From Idiomarina piscisalsi (GTDB lineage Bacteria; Pseudomonadota; Gammaproteobacteria; Enterobacterales; Alteromonadaceae), in the NCBI RefSeq assembly GCF_002211765.1, contig NZ_CP022133.1, forward strand, positions 1,922,001 through 1,986,000: a stretch of 64,000 bases of DNA, in the 5' to 3' direction. A model generated the notes under the pieces. It ran no database searches. It worked only from the letters and a program-made list of their open reading frames with translations, and had not been told where the DNA came from. The translations under genes and the position numbers were made by a program. Of the stretch, positions 1 to 8,425 are shown piece by piece. Position 1 is the first letter of the stretch. The number at the start of each line of letters is the position of its first letter.

Positions 1-1673
1 GAAACTTCATCCAACGCTTTACCTGAATCAGGGGAGTATGCTGTCCACTCGCGGCGGTATTCATAACCAAATGCTGCACCAACGAAACCTGCTGGTAATT
101 CAAATAAGTCACCGCTAGTAGATGCTGTAAAGGTGTCTAATTGAGAACGATAGTGGTCAGTTAAGTCTACTGATACGTAACCAAGCATTTCGTCTGTAAG
201 TGACCCGTTACCGCCAGTAATGTTCATTGGAACACAACCTTCAATCACGTTACCCGGCGTACCACAAACAATATCTCCGTTAGCGTTCTCGAATGACGGA
301 CCTAAGGCTTTAGATAGGTTTGGTCCATAAAGTTGACCACGGTCGATATCCGTACGTTCACGATAGCCGTAATTGTAGTTGATATCGAAGTCCCAAGTAT
401 CTGTCAGGTAACCACGGATACCGAAAACACCTTGCGCCTGCAATACGTCTTGTTGGAACTCACGGTTCCCTTCTAATACACGACGGCGTAAACGTGTTAC
501 TGGCTCGCTGAATGGATTGTAGTAACTATCTGGAGATAGAGCTAAGTCGTCAGAGAACCCTGGATCGAATAACGTATCAAATGGCGTTGCCGCAAGGCGT
601 TGTAAAGACTCTCGCTTATTCACTCTTAATTCAGTATAAGCCTGAACATCATCAGAGATTTTAAAATCTGCGTTAGAAAACACATTGATTTTGTTATACG
701 GAGTCTGGATGAAGTTAACAGGCGCATAGTTGTAGGTGTCGTTATTAGCACCCGAGCCAACCCATTCGCGAAAGTCACTTTCTTCAGCTACAAAGCCTTC
801 ACCATCCCATGCTTCAAAGCCACCTGAGCCATCTTGACATGCTTCCAAGATATACTCTTGACCGCCGACATAGAAATGACCACAAGGTACAGAGCCTGAG
901 CCTAATAAAATAGCGTTAGCATTTGGACCTTCGGCTGTCGGACCATTGGCAGTAATACTCTCACCGTCGAAACCAGCATAAGGAAGCTGGAAAAAGTCTA
1001 CATTGTCTGCGTCGCCTTGACGAACTGGCGTTTGCTCAGTGATATCAACACCAAACACAATGTTTCCATCAGCAAACTCACGTCCAGCCACTACGCTGAA
1101 AGTACGCTCATGGTCTTTGTTCGCTTCAGTTGATGTTCTGTATTGAAAATTAACATCTACGCCCTGAACGCTTTTCTTGGTAATTACGTTTACAACACCA
1201 GCAACAGCGTCAGCACCGTAAACCGCGGAAGCACCATCTTTAAGTACTTCAATACGCTCAATCATAGATGAAGGAATAGTTTGGAAGTCCCCCCCATCTA
1301 CAGTCCGGCGACCATTAACTAGTACTAGTGTACGCGCAGCGCCTAAACCACGAAGGTTAATTTGAACTGAACCGTTACCACCATTGTTGGTCGTTGTACC
1401 GATTGGTGAGCCTGACATAGCAGGCATTCTTTGGATGAAGTCACCAACGTCGGTAATACCAACTTTGGCAAGATCTTCACCTGTGAAAACCGATACAGGG
1501 TTTGCACCTTCAATATCAGTTTGCTTAATACGAGAACCAGTCACCTGGATTTTTTCAATATTGTTTTCTGCTTCAACATCTTGCGCATCTTGAGCGATTG
1601 CAAATGCAGGAAAACCTAATGACGCAGCTACCGCAGCTGCCGTTAGGCTTTTACGAAATGTTAAGTTTTTCAT
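1..1673 (-). CDS. TonB-dependent receptor, N-terminal part (cut by window edge)
   Basis: Outer-membrane TonB-dependent receptor for energy-dependent uptake of an unidentified ligand. About 557 residues are inside the window and the C-terminal barrel runs off the left edge. The start is the ATG at 1671-1673, preceded by an AGGGAG ribosome site. Visible parts: a Sec signal peptide ending near AIAQ, then IEKIQVTGSR, then the plug domain with 'RTLVLVNGRR' and 'VYGADAVAGVVNVIT', then beta-barrel sequence with cysteine pairs in predicted loops. It is clearly paralogous to the receptor at 2863-5673, which shares the plug motifs and the leader around the ribosome site. The large size and plug type resemble Alteromonadales receptors often linked to peptide or sugar uptake, but the ligand cannot be read from the sequence. 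Confidence 0.93.
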   Translation of the reverse strand, partial: MKNLTFRKSLTAAAVAASLGFPAFAIAQDAQDVEAENNIEKIQVTGSRIKQTDIEGANPVSVFTGEDLAKVGITDVGDFIQRMPAMSGSPIGTTTNNGGNGSVQINLRGLGAARTLVLVNGRRTVDGGDFQTIPSSMIERIEVLKDGASAVYGADAVAGVVNVITKKSVQGVDVNFQYRTSTEANKDHERTFSVVAGREFADGNIVFGVDITEQTPVRQGDADNVDFFQLPYAGFDGESITANGPTAEGPNANAILLGSGSVPCGHFYVGGQEYILEACQDGSGGFEAWDGEGFVAEESDFREWVGSGANNDTYNYAPVNFIQTPYNKINVFSNADFKISDDVQAYTELRVNKRESLQRLAATPFDTLFDPGFSDDLALSPDSYYNPFSEPVTRLRRRVLEGNREFQQDVLQAQGVFGIRGYLTDTWDFDINYNYGYRERTDIDRGQLYGPNLSKALGPSFENANGDIVCGTPGNVIEGCVPMNITGGNGSLTDEMLGYVSVDLTDHYRSQLDTFTASTSGDLFELPAGFVGAAFGYEYRREWTAYSPDSGKALDEV

Positions 1674-1731
1674 GAGTAAAAACTCCCTGGAACGTTTTTA
1701 TTATTTCGCTTCTTTTATAGAAGCTGTTTAG

Positions 1732-1760
1732 AATCTAACAGGAAGTTAAGGAGTTGTAAA
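1732..1760 (-). promoter_or_regulatory. Candidate sigma-70 promoter of the first TonB receptor
   Basis: Read on the minus strand, TTTACA (1755-1760) and TAGATT (1732-1737) are separated by 17 bases, about 60 bases upstream of the receptor start. It fits the sigma-70 consensus well but is only a motif match. Confidence 0.45.
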
Positions 1761-1802
1761 CTTTTCGTGTAAAAATTGTTGGTAGTACTTTAAGGCTGCT
1801 AA

Positions 1803-1823
1803 AAAGCCGCCTACTGCGGCTTT
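1803..1823 (-). terminator. Rho-independent terminator after the methyltransferase gene
   Basis: An 8-bp perfect stem AAAGCCGC/GCGGCTTT with a 5-base loop. On the minus strand it is followed by a run of T, about 20 bases past the stop codon of the methyltransferase gene. Confidence 0.8.
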
Positions 1824-1842
1824 GCAAGTAAGAGTCGTATAT

Positions 1843-2757
1843 TTATTTTGACGCCTGAATACAATAACCAAAAATGCCACTCTCAGGAAACTCTACCTCT
1901 TGGGCAAGGACATTTTTAAAGCCTGCATTTTCAAACTGCTTTTCTATATTTTCCGGAGAGCTAAGCTGCTCAACCGCCTTCAATAATGTTTGAGTTCGTG
2001 CCTTATGCGCATTTATAGAATTCAAGTATCCTGCATAAACCTGACGTGAGTCAACCTCGCTACCTTTTGCTGCGGCTTGTAAGATATGTTTTGTTGCCTG
2101 CACAAAGTTCATCGCATGAAAAGCCGGGTTATGCTCATGCTTCCGTGCAAATTGATTCAGTGCCTGTTGTGCCTGCAATGCTGAGCGTGGCAAATTATTC
2201 GGACCTTGTTTAAGTAACGCATCTTGCAGTGGCGCTACAGACTTCTTCAAATGCTTAATCACCGATGGCGTTAAATCATATATAGCCTGACTTTTTTTAT
2301 AGATAACCGATGACTCAGAGTGCATTAAGGCTATTAGGGAGCCACCTCGCTTCAACTGGGCACGCAAGTTCTTTAAGCCTTCTTCCATGTCGCCGTATTC
2401 AAGTCCATAATGCGACACGAACATACCAACCTTTTTATTGGAGGGCAGTTTGAAAGTTTCATAGGGCGTGTTACCAGAAAGCTTAAGCTCTTTATTTGGC
2501 GGGTTTATATCAGCTGAATCAATGCCCTGAATATCTAAATTTTTGCCTTTCTCTTCTGAGTATTCAGTGAGCCATTGCACAACCGCGCCATTACCAGTAC
2601 CAATATCAACTATCGGTTGTTTTATATCGACTTCGTCGAAACGTTCAAACCAAAACTTACGCATTTGGTAAGCTTGTAGGCGCGACTTTTCATCTAGGAA
2701 GCTTGCTTTCGCACCACGTTGCCAATACTCAGTCCATGGATTTTTTGTTGTTTTCAT
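1843..2757 (-). CDS. Class I SAM-dependent methyltransferase, substrate unknown
   Basis: A 304-residue soluble protein with the glycine-rich SAM-binding motif I VDIGTGNG at residues 50-57, followed by the usual acidic positions of a Rossmann-fold methyltransferase. The remaining sequence, including a long helical middle (about 150-250), is not one I can assign to a named family, so the methyl acceptor is unknown. The start ATG has GGAG upstream. The gene sits between two TonB receptors on the same strand, but a terminator at 2810-2832 separates it from the upstream receptor and another follows it, so it is probably a single-gene transcript. No signal peptide or membrane segment is seen, so it should act in the cytoplasm. 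Confidence 0.85.
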   Translation of the reverse strand: MKTTKNPWTEYWQRGAKASFLDEKSRLQAYQMRKFWFERFDEVDIKQPIVDIGTGNGAVVQWLTEYSEEKGKNLDIQGIDSADINPPNKELKLSGNTPYETFKLPSNKKVGMFVSHYGLEYGDMEEGLKNLRAQLKRGGSLIALMHSESSVIYKKSQAIYDLTPSVIKHLKKSVAPLQDALLKQGPNNLPRSALQAQQALNQFARKHEHNPAFHAMNFVQATKHILQAAAKGSEVDSRQVYAGYLNSINAHKARTQTLLKAVEQLSSPENIEKQFENAGFKNVLAQEVEFPESGIFGYCIQASK

Positions 2758-2809
2758 TATTGCTCACTCCAGTACTACTACGACAGTATTTTCATGCTAC
2801 CACAAAAAA

Positions 2810-2832
2810 GCCCGACTCAAAGAGCCGGGCTA
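2810..2832 (-). terminator. Rho-independent terminator after the second TonB receptor
   Basis: A 10-bp stem AGCCCGACTC/GAGCCGGGCT (one G-T pair) with a 3-base loop. On the minus strand it is followed by TTTTTT. It lies 31 bases past the receptor stop codon. Confidence 0.9.
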
Positions 2833-2862
2833 ATATACAAATCACTTTTAAAAAAGTGCTTT

Positions 2863-5673
2863 TTAGAAGCGCATGGTTACGCCTGCAAAGTAATAACGAC
2901 CGGTTACATCGTAAGCTTCAGAAGCAGTATTGATACCGGTTCCACCGCTTACTGTACCTTGTGGTAACATAGGTGGTTTCTTATCGAACGCATTACGCAC
3001 GCCAAAAGTAAACTCGTAGTTGTCGTTCATGACATAACCAGCCGAGATGTCGTGGTAAGTCACTGAACCTACGTTGTTGAACTCTTCTAGTGGTGCAAAG
3101 TTCGTAAAGTTGTAGTTGTAACCATTTGTCGAGTCTTTAGCACTGTCCCAATAACGCATTCTCCAAGAGAATGTTAAGTCATTAAGTGCATAGCTCAAGT
3201 TCAAGTTTGCGCGGTGGTTTGGCGTTGTGATTGAACCTTCATAAGTTTCAACGCTTCCATCGTAAATTGACTCTATTGAGTACTCGTCAATATAGTTCCA
3301 GATTAAATCTGCAGCGAACTGACCGTCAGCTATTTGAGTGCGGTAATTCAACTCAAGGTCAACACCCGAGGTGCTGATGATATTCTCGTTTGATGAGCTG
3401 CTATCTACATCGACAAGAACACCGTCAGAGCTGCGGAAAACTTGATCGTTACAGCTTGGATCAAAGTTATCCGGGCTCACTGAGTAGCAACGCTGTAGGA
3501 CAGTTGAGCGACCAGTAATGGCAATTGCGTCTTCTACTTTAATGTCATAGTAGTCAACAGTTGCAGAGAGGTCGTCAGTGATTTGCCAAATAGCACCAAC
3601 ACTGTAAGTATCAGCCGTTTCTTCCTGGACATTCGGGTTACCACCTATCATACCGCCGGTACCCTGAGCTTCTGCTTGAGTCAAAGTAAACGAGCCATCT
3701 GCTTGTATACGGCTATTTACTGAAGCAATTGAGCGACAGTTTTCGGCGATATTGCCGGTTGTCGTTGCAGTTACGTCAACACACGGATCTGTAACACCCG
3801 CGAATGTTTCACCCGCTCCAGAATATAAATCCGAAATGTTTGGCGTACGGATAGCAGTTGCCGCTGATGCACGCAATTTAACACCATCGATTGGCTCATA
3901 TTCAGTACCAAGGTTCCAGGTTGTCGCAGAACCGGCTGCTGAGTGATCAGAGTAGCGCGCAGCCAAATCTACAGACAGATCCATTAATACTGGAAGACGA
4001 GTTTCAAAGAAAATGTCTTTAGTGTCAAAACGGCCATTCGTTGGTTCTGAACGGTTTGTACTAGAAGCGCCTGTTTGAGCTAAGTCGCCTGGGCTATAAG
4101 TGCCTTTTTCTTCACGGTACTCAAGACCCCCCGCTAAACCTACGAAGCCGCCAGCTAATTCAATTGGTAAGTCACCTGAAACAACACTCTGCACTACAAA
4201 CTGTTCTGCGGTGCCTGTTGCTTTTGCTGGAGTTGAAATGTAATCAACCGCAGCTTTAGAAACACTGTTCTCTCCAAACAAGTTCAGAGGTGCACAACCT
4301 TGCATACGAGCAATAGGGTCTGCACAAACTAAGTTGCCATTTGCATCTTCCACAACATCCAGAGCCAAACGTGCACGGTCAGTATTGATTTGGCCACCGT
4401 TTAACTGCTCTTGGTTTGTGCGGCCCCACGTCATGTAGGTATCCCAAGTCCAGTTGTAGTTAATGTCGTAAGTGAAACCAGAAGCAATACGCAGAGTGTC
4501 ACGGGTAACGTCTGTAGAACGCGTTCCGAACTCGCTCATACGGCGCACAAAGGTGGTTTCATTTAGGTTATCAATACCTTCAGCCAATAAATTCTGACGC
4601 AATAGCTCAGGTACTAGCGGAGAGTATACGCTCATTCCATCAATAGGCTGTTCAACACGATGGTTCATCCAAAGATCTTCACCTATGTTGAATGGCGTCG
4701 GTTCAATTGTAGAGCCTTGAGTCTCTGCAGAGTTCCAGTGAACTGAACCAAATACACTCAAGTCACTTGCCAGGCTCTGGCGAATTTCAGCAGCCACATA
4801 GCGGCGCTCTAGTGGAGTTACTAACTGACGAGCGCTTGCGCGGTTAAAGCCACCTGAATACTCAGTTCCGTCACCGTTGTAACTATTATTTTCTGTTGTA
4901 ATCCGGCCTTGAGGAGGATACGAAGACAGTACTTCGCCGACATACTCGTTACCGTTTTCATCCAAAAGGATTGCGCGGTCTACCGCTGAGAATTCACGAT
5001 CCGTAGATTTCAAACCTTCGTCGTTGTCAATACCGAATGAGAACCAAGCGTTACCACCGTCCCAGTTCTTACCTGTAGTGAAATTGATGTTCTGGGTTTG
5101 ACGATCGTGCTCGCCTGAAATACCCGCTTGAGCGTTAACTTCAACACCTTCGAAATCTTTACGGGTAATAATATTAACAACACCGGCAACAGCATCAGAA
5201 CCGTAAACAGCAGATGATGCGCTTTTCAAGATTTCAATACGCTCGATCATTGCTGTTGGAATTGCATTCAAGTCAACTGCGTAACCTGTTGAAGGATCAA
5301 CACCTGAAACAAAACGCTGACCGTTAACCAAAACAAGGGTACGCGCCGCACCCATATTACGTAATTCTGTTGTATTTAAGCCAACAGTCGTTGTGCTAAA
5401 TGCTGAGTTAGACTGATCTGAGCCAGCTATAGCTACTGGAGACATATTCAAAACCTGTGCAACGTTGATAGCACCTGTTTGAACAATGTCATCACGTCCG
5501 ATAACCGTTACCGGCACTGGCGTTTCCATATTGGTGCGGCTTAGGCGTGAACCTGTTACTTCGATTTTTTCGATATTATTTTCAGATGCGTTGTCTTGCG
5601 CTACCGCAGGAAAGGATAACGTAGACGCAACCGCAAGCGCAGTCATGCTGCGACGGAACAGTTTATTATTCAT
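2863..5673 (-). CDS. TonB-dependent receptor (complete)
   Basis: A 936-residue outer-membrane receptor that imports a ligand with energy from TonB-ExbBD. Residues 1-25 are a Sec signal peptide ending in AVAQ. IEKIEVTGSR (about 34-43) precedes the plug, which carries 'RTLVLVNGQRF' and 'VYGSDAVAGVVNIIT' (about 110-170). The rest is a 22-strand-type barrel ending in the terminal Phe typical of outer-membrane proteins (…FAGVTMRF). The start ATG is preceded by CCAGGGAG, the same leader as the receptor at 1-1673. It is longer than siderophore receptors (about 700-800 residues) and resembles the long receptors of Alteromonadales and Xanthomonads, but the ligand is unknown. It is transcribed alone, with a terminator at 2810-2832. 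Confidence 0.95.
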   Translation of the reverse strand: MNNKLFRRSMTALAVASTLSFPAVAQDNASENNIEKIEVTGSRLSRTNMETPVPVTVIGRDDIVQTGAINVAQVLNMSPVAIAGSDQSNSAFSTTTVGLNTTELRNMGAARTLVLVNGQRFVSGVDPSTGYAVDLNAIPTAMIERIEILKSASSAVYGSDAVAGVVNIITRKDFEGVEVNAQAGISGEHDRQTQNINFTTGKNWDGGNAWFSFGIDNDEGLKSTDREFSAVDRAILLDENGNEYVGEVLSSYPPQGRITTENNSYNGDGTEYSGGFNRASARQLVTPLERRYVAAEIRQSLASDLSVFGSVHWNSAETQGSTIEPTPFNIGEDLWMNHRVEQPIDGMSVYSPLVPELLRQNLLAEGIDNLNETTFVRRMSEFGTRSTDVTRDTLRIASGFTYDINYNWTWDTYMTWGRTNQEQLNGGQINTDRARLALDVVEDANGNLVCADPIARMQGCAPLNLFGENSVSKAAVDYISTPAKATGTAEQFVVQSVVSGDLPIELAGGFVGLAGGLEYREEKGTYSPGDLAQTGASSTNRSEPTNGRFDTKDIFFETRLPVLMDLSVDLAARYSDHSAAGSATTWNLGTEYEPIDGVKLRASAATAIRTPNISDLYSGAGETFAGVTDPCVDVTATTTGNIAENCRSIASVNSRIQADGSFTLTQAEAQGTGGMIGGNPNVQEETADTYSVGAIWQITDDLSATVDYYDIKVEDAIAITGRSTVLQRCYSVSPDNFDPSCNDQVFRSSDGVLVDVDSSSSNENIISTSGVDLELNYRTQIADGQFAADLIWNYIDEYSIESIYDGSVETYEGSITTPNHRANLNLSYALNDLTFSWRMRYWDSAKDSTNGYNYNFTNFAPLEEFNNVGSVTYHDISAGYVMNDNYEFTFGVRNAFDKKPPMLPQGTVSGGTGINTASEAYDVTGRYYFAGVTMRF

Positions 5674-5883
5674 GAGATTACTCCCTGGAACATTTATTGT
5701 TTTAACGTTGCTTGATTGGCGAAAAGCAACCTGTCCCCATAACAGGGGATTAACCTTTTAACTCTCAGGGGCAATCTTTTCAAGGGTTTTACATGGGTTT
5801 TCTTTAAGAGGTCAGCCTGTTCGATTATTAAACAAACAGAACGATTATTATGCCACCTGATATATTAATAAATTTAACATTAG

Positions 5884-6525
5884 TTACTTTTTCAGTAACA
5901 GATGTTTTGCAGTTAATTCATTTTCATTAACAGAGTATGCTTGCGCCAAAAACAACTCACCACAGGCAATTGCATCGGTGAGTGCATGATGTGAACTATA
6001 ATCAGGTAACCCGTATCGCTTACGGCATGCTGATAACGTAAGAGAGTCTTTTCGCACAGCCCCTTTCGCCTTCTCAAGCCGCTTCTTCTCAAACGCTAAG
6101 GTGTCAAATACAGCAAGCGGCTTCATAGGAATGTCATACGCTTTTTCGACTTGCTTCAAAAACCCCCAGTCCATTCCCTTGTGGTGGCAAACCATTACTG
6201 CATCATTGAGCGCGCGACTCAGCATTGCAAAGGTTTGTTTTGGGTCTGAGCTATGCACGAAATCGTCTTTCGTTAACCCATGAATGGTTGGGCTCTGCCC
6301 TAAGTCTATTTCCTGCCCATGAGCAAAAACGTGGTACTGTGCATTACCGAGTTGTATTGCGGGGGGGTGTATACTAACCCAGGCAATCGACAGTATGTCA
6401 TGCTTCGTCGGGCTTAAGCCCGTACTTTCAATGTCCAAAGCAACATACCGAAGCTGCTGCCAAGGCTGTTTCAATTGCTGCCGACGGTCATACCAGTTCG
6501 CAAGTTGTTGTAACCAACTCCCCAT
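5884..6525 (-). CDS. DEDDh 3'-5' exonuclease (DNA polymerase III epsilon-like)
   Basis: A 213-residue protein of the RNase T/DnaQ exonuclease superfamily, which removes nucleotides from 3' ends using two metal ions. Motif I is LDIEST (D31, E33), motif II is in HHKGMDWGFL, and motif III is HHALTD (H179, D184), so all DEDDh ligands are present. It lacks the C-terminal polymerase-binding region of true DnaQ and is therefore probably a stand-alone exonuclease. Its start overlaps the stop of the upstream CBS/nucleotidyltransferase gene as TAATG, which implies translational coupling. This gene order (symporter small subunit, symporter, CBS protein, exonuclease) recurs in marine gammaproteobacteria. 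Its biological substrate is not known. Confidence 0.9.
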   Translation of the reverse strand: MGSWLQQLANWYDRRQQLKQPWQQLRYVALDIESTGLSPTKHDILSIAWVSIHPPAIQLGNAQYHVFAHGQEIDLGQSPTIHGLTKDDFVHSSDPKQTFAMLSRALNDAVMVCHHKGMDWGFLKQVEKAYDIPMKPLAVFDTLAFEKKRLEKAKGAVRKDSLTLSACRKRYGLPDYSSHHALTDAIACGELFLAQAYSVNENELTAKHLLLKK

Positions 6526-8357
6526 TAGTAGCCCTGCCTACTGAACTTCAGCCCAACGCCTTGCTGTGCTTCTTTTATAATGCGAAACGCACTTTTCAGC
6601 TGTCTTCTGGAAAGCGTGCTCAGCTCATCAGGATCAATCGCATTTTTAGGCTTATTTGTTCCCCATACTTTTAATTGGTGATTGAGTCTGAGCTGGGTCA
6701 AAAACTCCCACGCTTCCAACAATGACTGATTGTCTTTTGAGTTTAGCAGCCGACTTTCTTTCAACGCCTTTAAGCGGGCTACGGTACCTGGAACTATCAG
6801 TCCCTCTTTTAATGAATAAATTCTCGCAATATCGTTAATTAACGCAATTCCATAGCGCTTTATATCAATGGTGTCTTCACCGTCCGCATCTGAGGTCCGT
6901 AGCCGATTAAAAAGGCCTAAGGGCACTTGTATCTTATTGACTAAAATAGCCAGGTTCCCCAAGAACATATCGTTATTCGCTAACTTAGCTATTTCTTCTC
7001 TATAAGTTTGATAAAAACGACCTTCACCCATTACTGGTCGACTATCGAAGAATATCTGGCAATACATGAGTGCTTTGGGAGTCGGGCTCGTTATCCAGCC
7101 ATTAAACTTTTCCTTCCATTCATCGATAGTACCTCGGCACTCAGGGTTCGAGGCCATAATATTGCCAGGGCATAAGGGAACACCACAATCACCCAAGCCT
7201 TCACACACATATTCCCCCAAACCGGCAAACCACTCCTTTTGTGATTTTGAGAGACCATTGCTCAGCAGTAGCCCGTTATCCTGATCGGAACTTAACGTTT
7301 GATCTTCCCTTCCCTGAGATCCGAATGCTAGCCAGCTGTATGCGGCAGGCGCAGCACCGTGCTCTTGCTCATACAATTTGATCAGTTGACGCGTCATACC
7401 ATCTGTTACTGAAGCCATTAACCGACCTAATACCGAGGTTTGTTTTACTCGGCTTGCAAAGGTTTGCAGGTAATCAGGTAACTTCGCAGCTTCTTCTATT
7501 AACTGCTTTTTGCTCTCTGATTTTCGAATTGCACTAATAAGGAAAACAGGATCACTGCGCTGCTGACGTATTAGATCCGTGGCTGTTATCATTCCAACTG
7601 GTTGATTATTGTCATTTATAACAGGAAGATGATGAATATTGCTCGAGGTCATTACCGTCAGAGCATCCATTAACGAGCGATTTTCGTTTACTGATTCGGG
7701 CAATTGAGTCATCACCGCTGAAACTCTTATGTCTAAAGGCAATCCCTCTGCAATAACACGATTCCTTAAATCCCTATCCGTTAAAATCCCGACTAACTGG
7801 TTGTCATCAACAACTAAAACTGATGAGATTCCGTTATTTGACATAAGTCTAGCAGCGTCTTGGACTGATGTTTCACTATGCAAACTGATCGGATCTTTAG
7901 CGACGATGGAACGAACAGTTTGCTGGCTCCAATCGGATTCAGAGGTCGTATTTGCTTTTCGTTCGGTTAGTAACCGCTGCCCATGGGCTTTAATAAAGTA
8001 TTGTTCAAACTGCTTTGACACTTTTCGAAGACGATCGAACGCATGTTCAGGCAGCACGTACACAATGCCATCTTTTAACGTCTTTAGTTTGTTGGTGATT
8101 TCCCTCCCCGTAAGTAATGACGGATAACCAAACAAGTCTCCACTTTCTAGCCTCTCAATCAGCTCACCATCTGAAGAGCGTAAATCGAAAATGCCTGAAC
8201 GTACAATAAATAGCGCTGGCCTCATTGAGTTCATGACATCATTGCAATTCTCTTCGTTTAAATACACCGACTGCAACTGCGAAATCACCCAACTCAGATG
8301 TTCCTTCTGAAGCTCATCGAAGGGCGGACATTGTTTTAAAAAATCAGATGCTTCCAT
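6525..8357 (-). CDS. cNMP-binding / CBS pair / DUF294 nucleotidyltransferase-like signalling protein
   Basis: A 610-residue cytoplasmic multidomain protein. Residues about 1-130 form a cyclic-nucleotide-binding fold, residues 150-270 a tandem CBS pair that should bind an adenine nucleotide, and residues 290-430 a DUF294 nucleotidyltransferase-like domain with GSQGRED (346-352) and SDQD (357-360). The C-terminal 150 residues match the DUF294 substrate-binding domain. This resembles GlnD-type transferases, which suggests reversible nucleotidylation of a partner, but the target has not been established. The start ATG has AGAGG nine bases upstream. It lies downstream of a sodium:solute symporter but behind a strong terminator (8387-8409), so it needs its own promoter or read-through. 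It is coupled to the exonuclease that follows. Confidence 0.9.
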   Translation of the reverse strand: MEASDFLKQCPPFDELQKEHLSWVISQLQSVYLNEENCNDVMNSMRPALFIVRSGIFDLRSSDGELIERLESGDLFGYPSLLTGREITNKLKTLKDGIVYVLPEHAFDRLRKVSKQFEQYFIKAHGQRLLTERKANTTSESDWSQQTVRSIVAKDPISLHSETSVQDAARLMSNNGISSVLVVDDNQLVGILTDRDLRNRVIAEGLPLDIRVSAVMTQLPESVNENRSLMDALTVMTSSNIHHLPVINDNNQPVGMITATDLIRQQRSDPVFLISAIRKSESKKQLIEEAAKLPDYLQTFASRVKQTSVLGRLMASVTDGMTRQLIKLYEQEHGAAPAAYSWLAFGSQGREDQTLSSDQDNGLLLSNGLSKSQKEWFAGLGEYVCEGLGDCGVPLCPGNIMASNPECRGTIDEWKEKFNGWITSPTPKALMYCQIFFDSRPVMGEGRFYQTYREEIAKLANNDMFLGNLAILVNKIQVPLGLFNRLRTSDADGEDTIDIKRYGIALINDIARIYSLKEGLIVPGTVARLKALKESRLLNSKDNQSLLEAWEFLTQLRLNHQLKVWGTNKPKNAIDPDELSTLSRRQLKSAFRIIKEAQQGVGLKFSRQGY

Positions 8358-8386
8358 AATATGAAACCTCTGTTTGCATTAAAAAA

Positions 8387-8409
8387 AGCCCAGCTCGAAG
8401 GCTGGGCTT
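8387..8409 (-). terminator. Rho-independent terminator after the symporter gene
   Basis: A 9-bp perfect stem AAGCCCAGC/GCTGGGCTT with a 6-base loop and seven T on the minus strand, 17 bases past the symporter stop. It separates the symporter pair from the CBS protein and exonuclease. Confidence 0.9.
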
Positions 8410-8425
8410 GTTTACTCAAAAGCAA

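Noticed and set aside
5750-5883. Hairpin GTTACT/AGTAAC overlapping the exonuclease stop as a terminator
   Set aside because: Only six base pairs with an A-rich loop and no T run on the minus strand.
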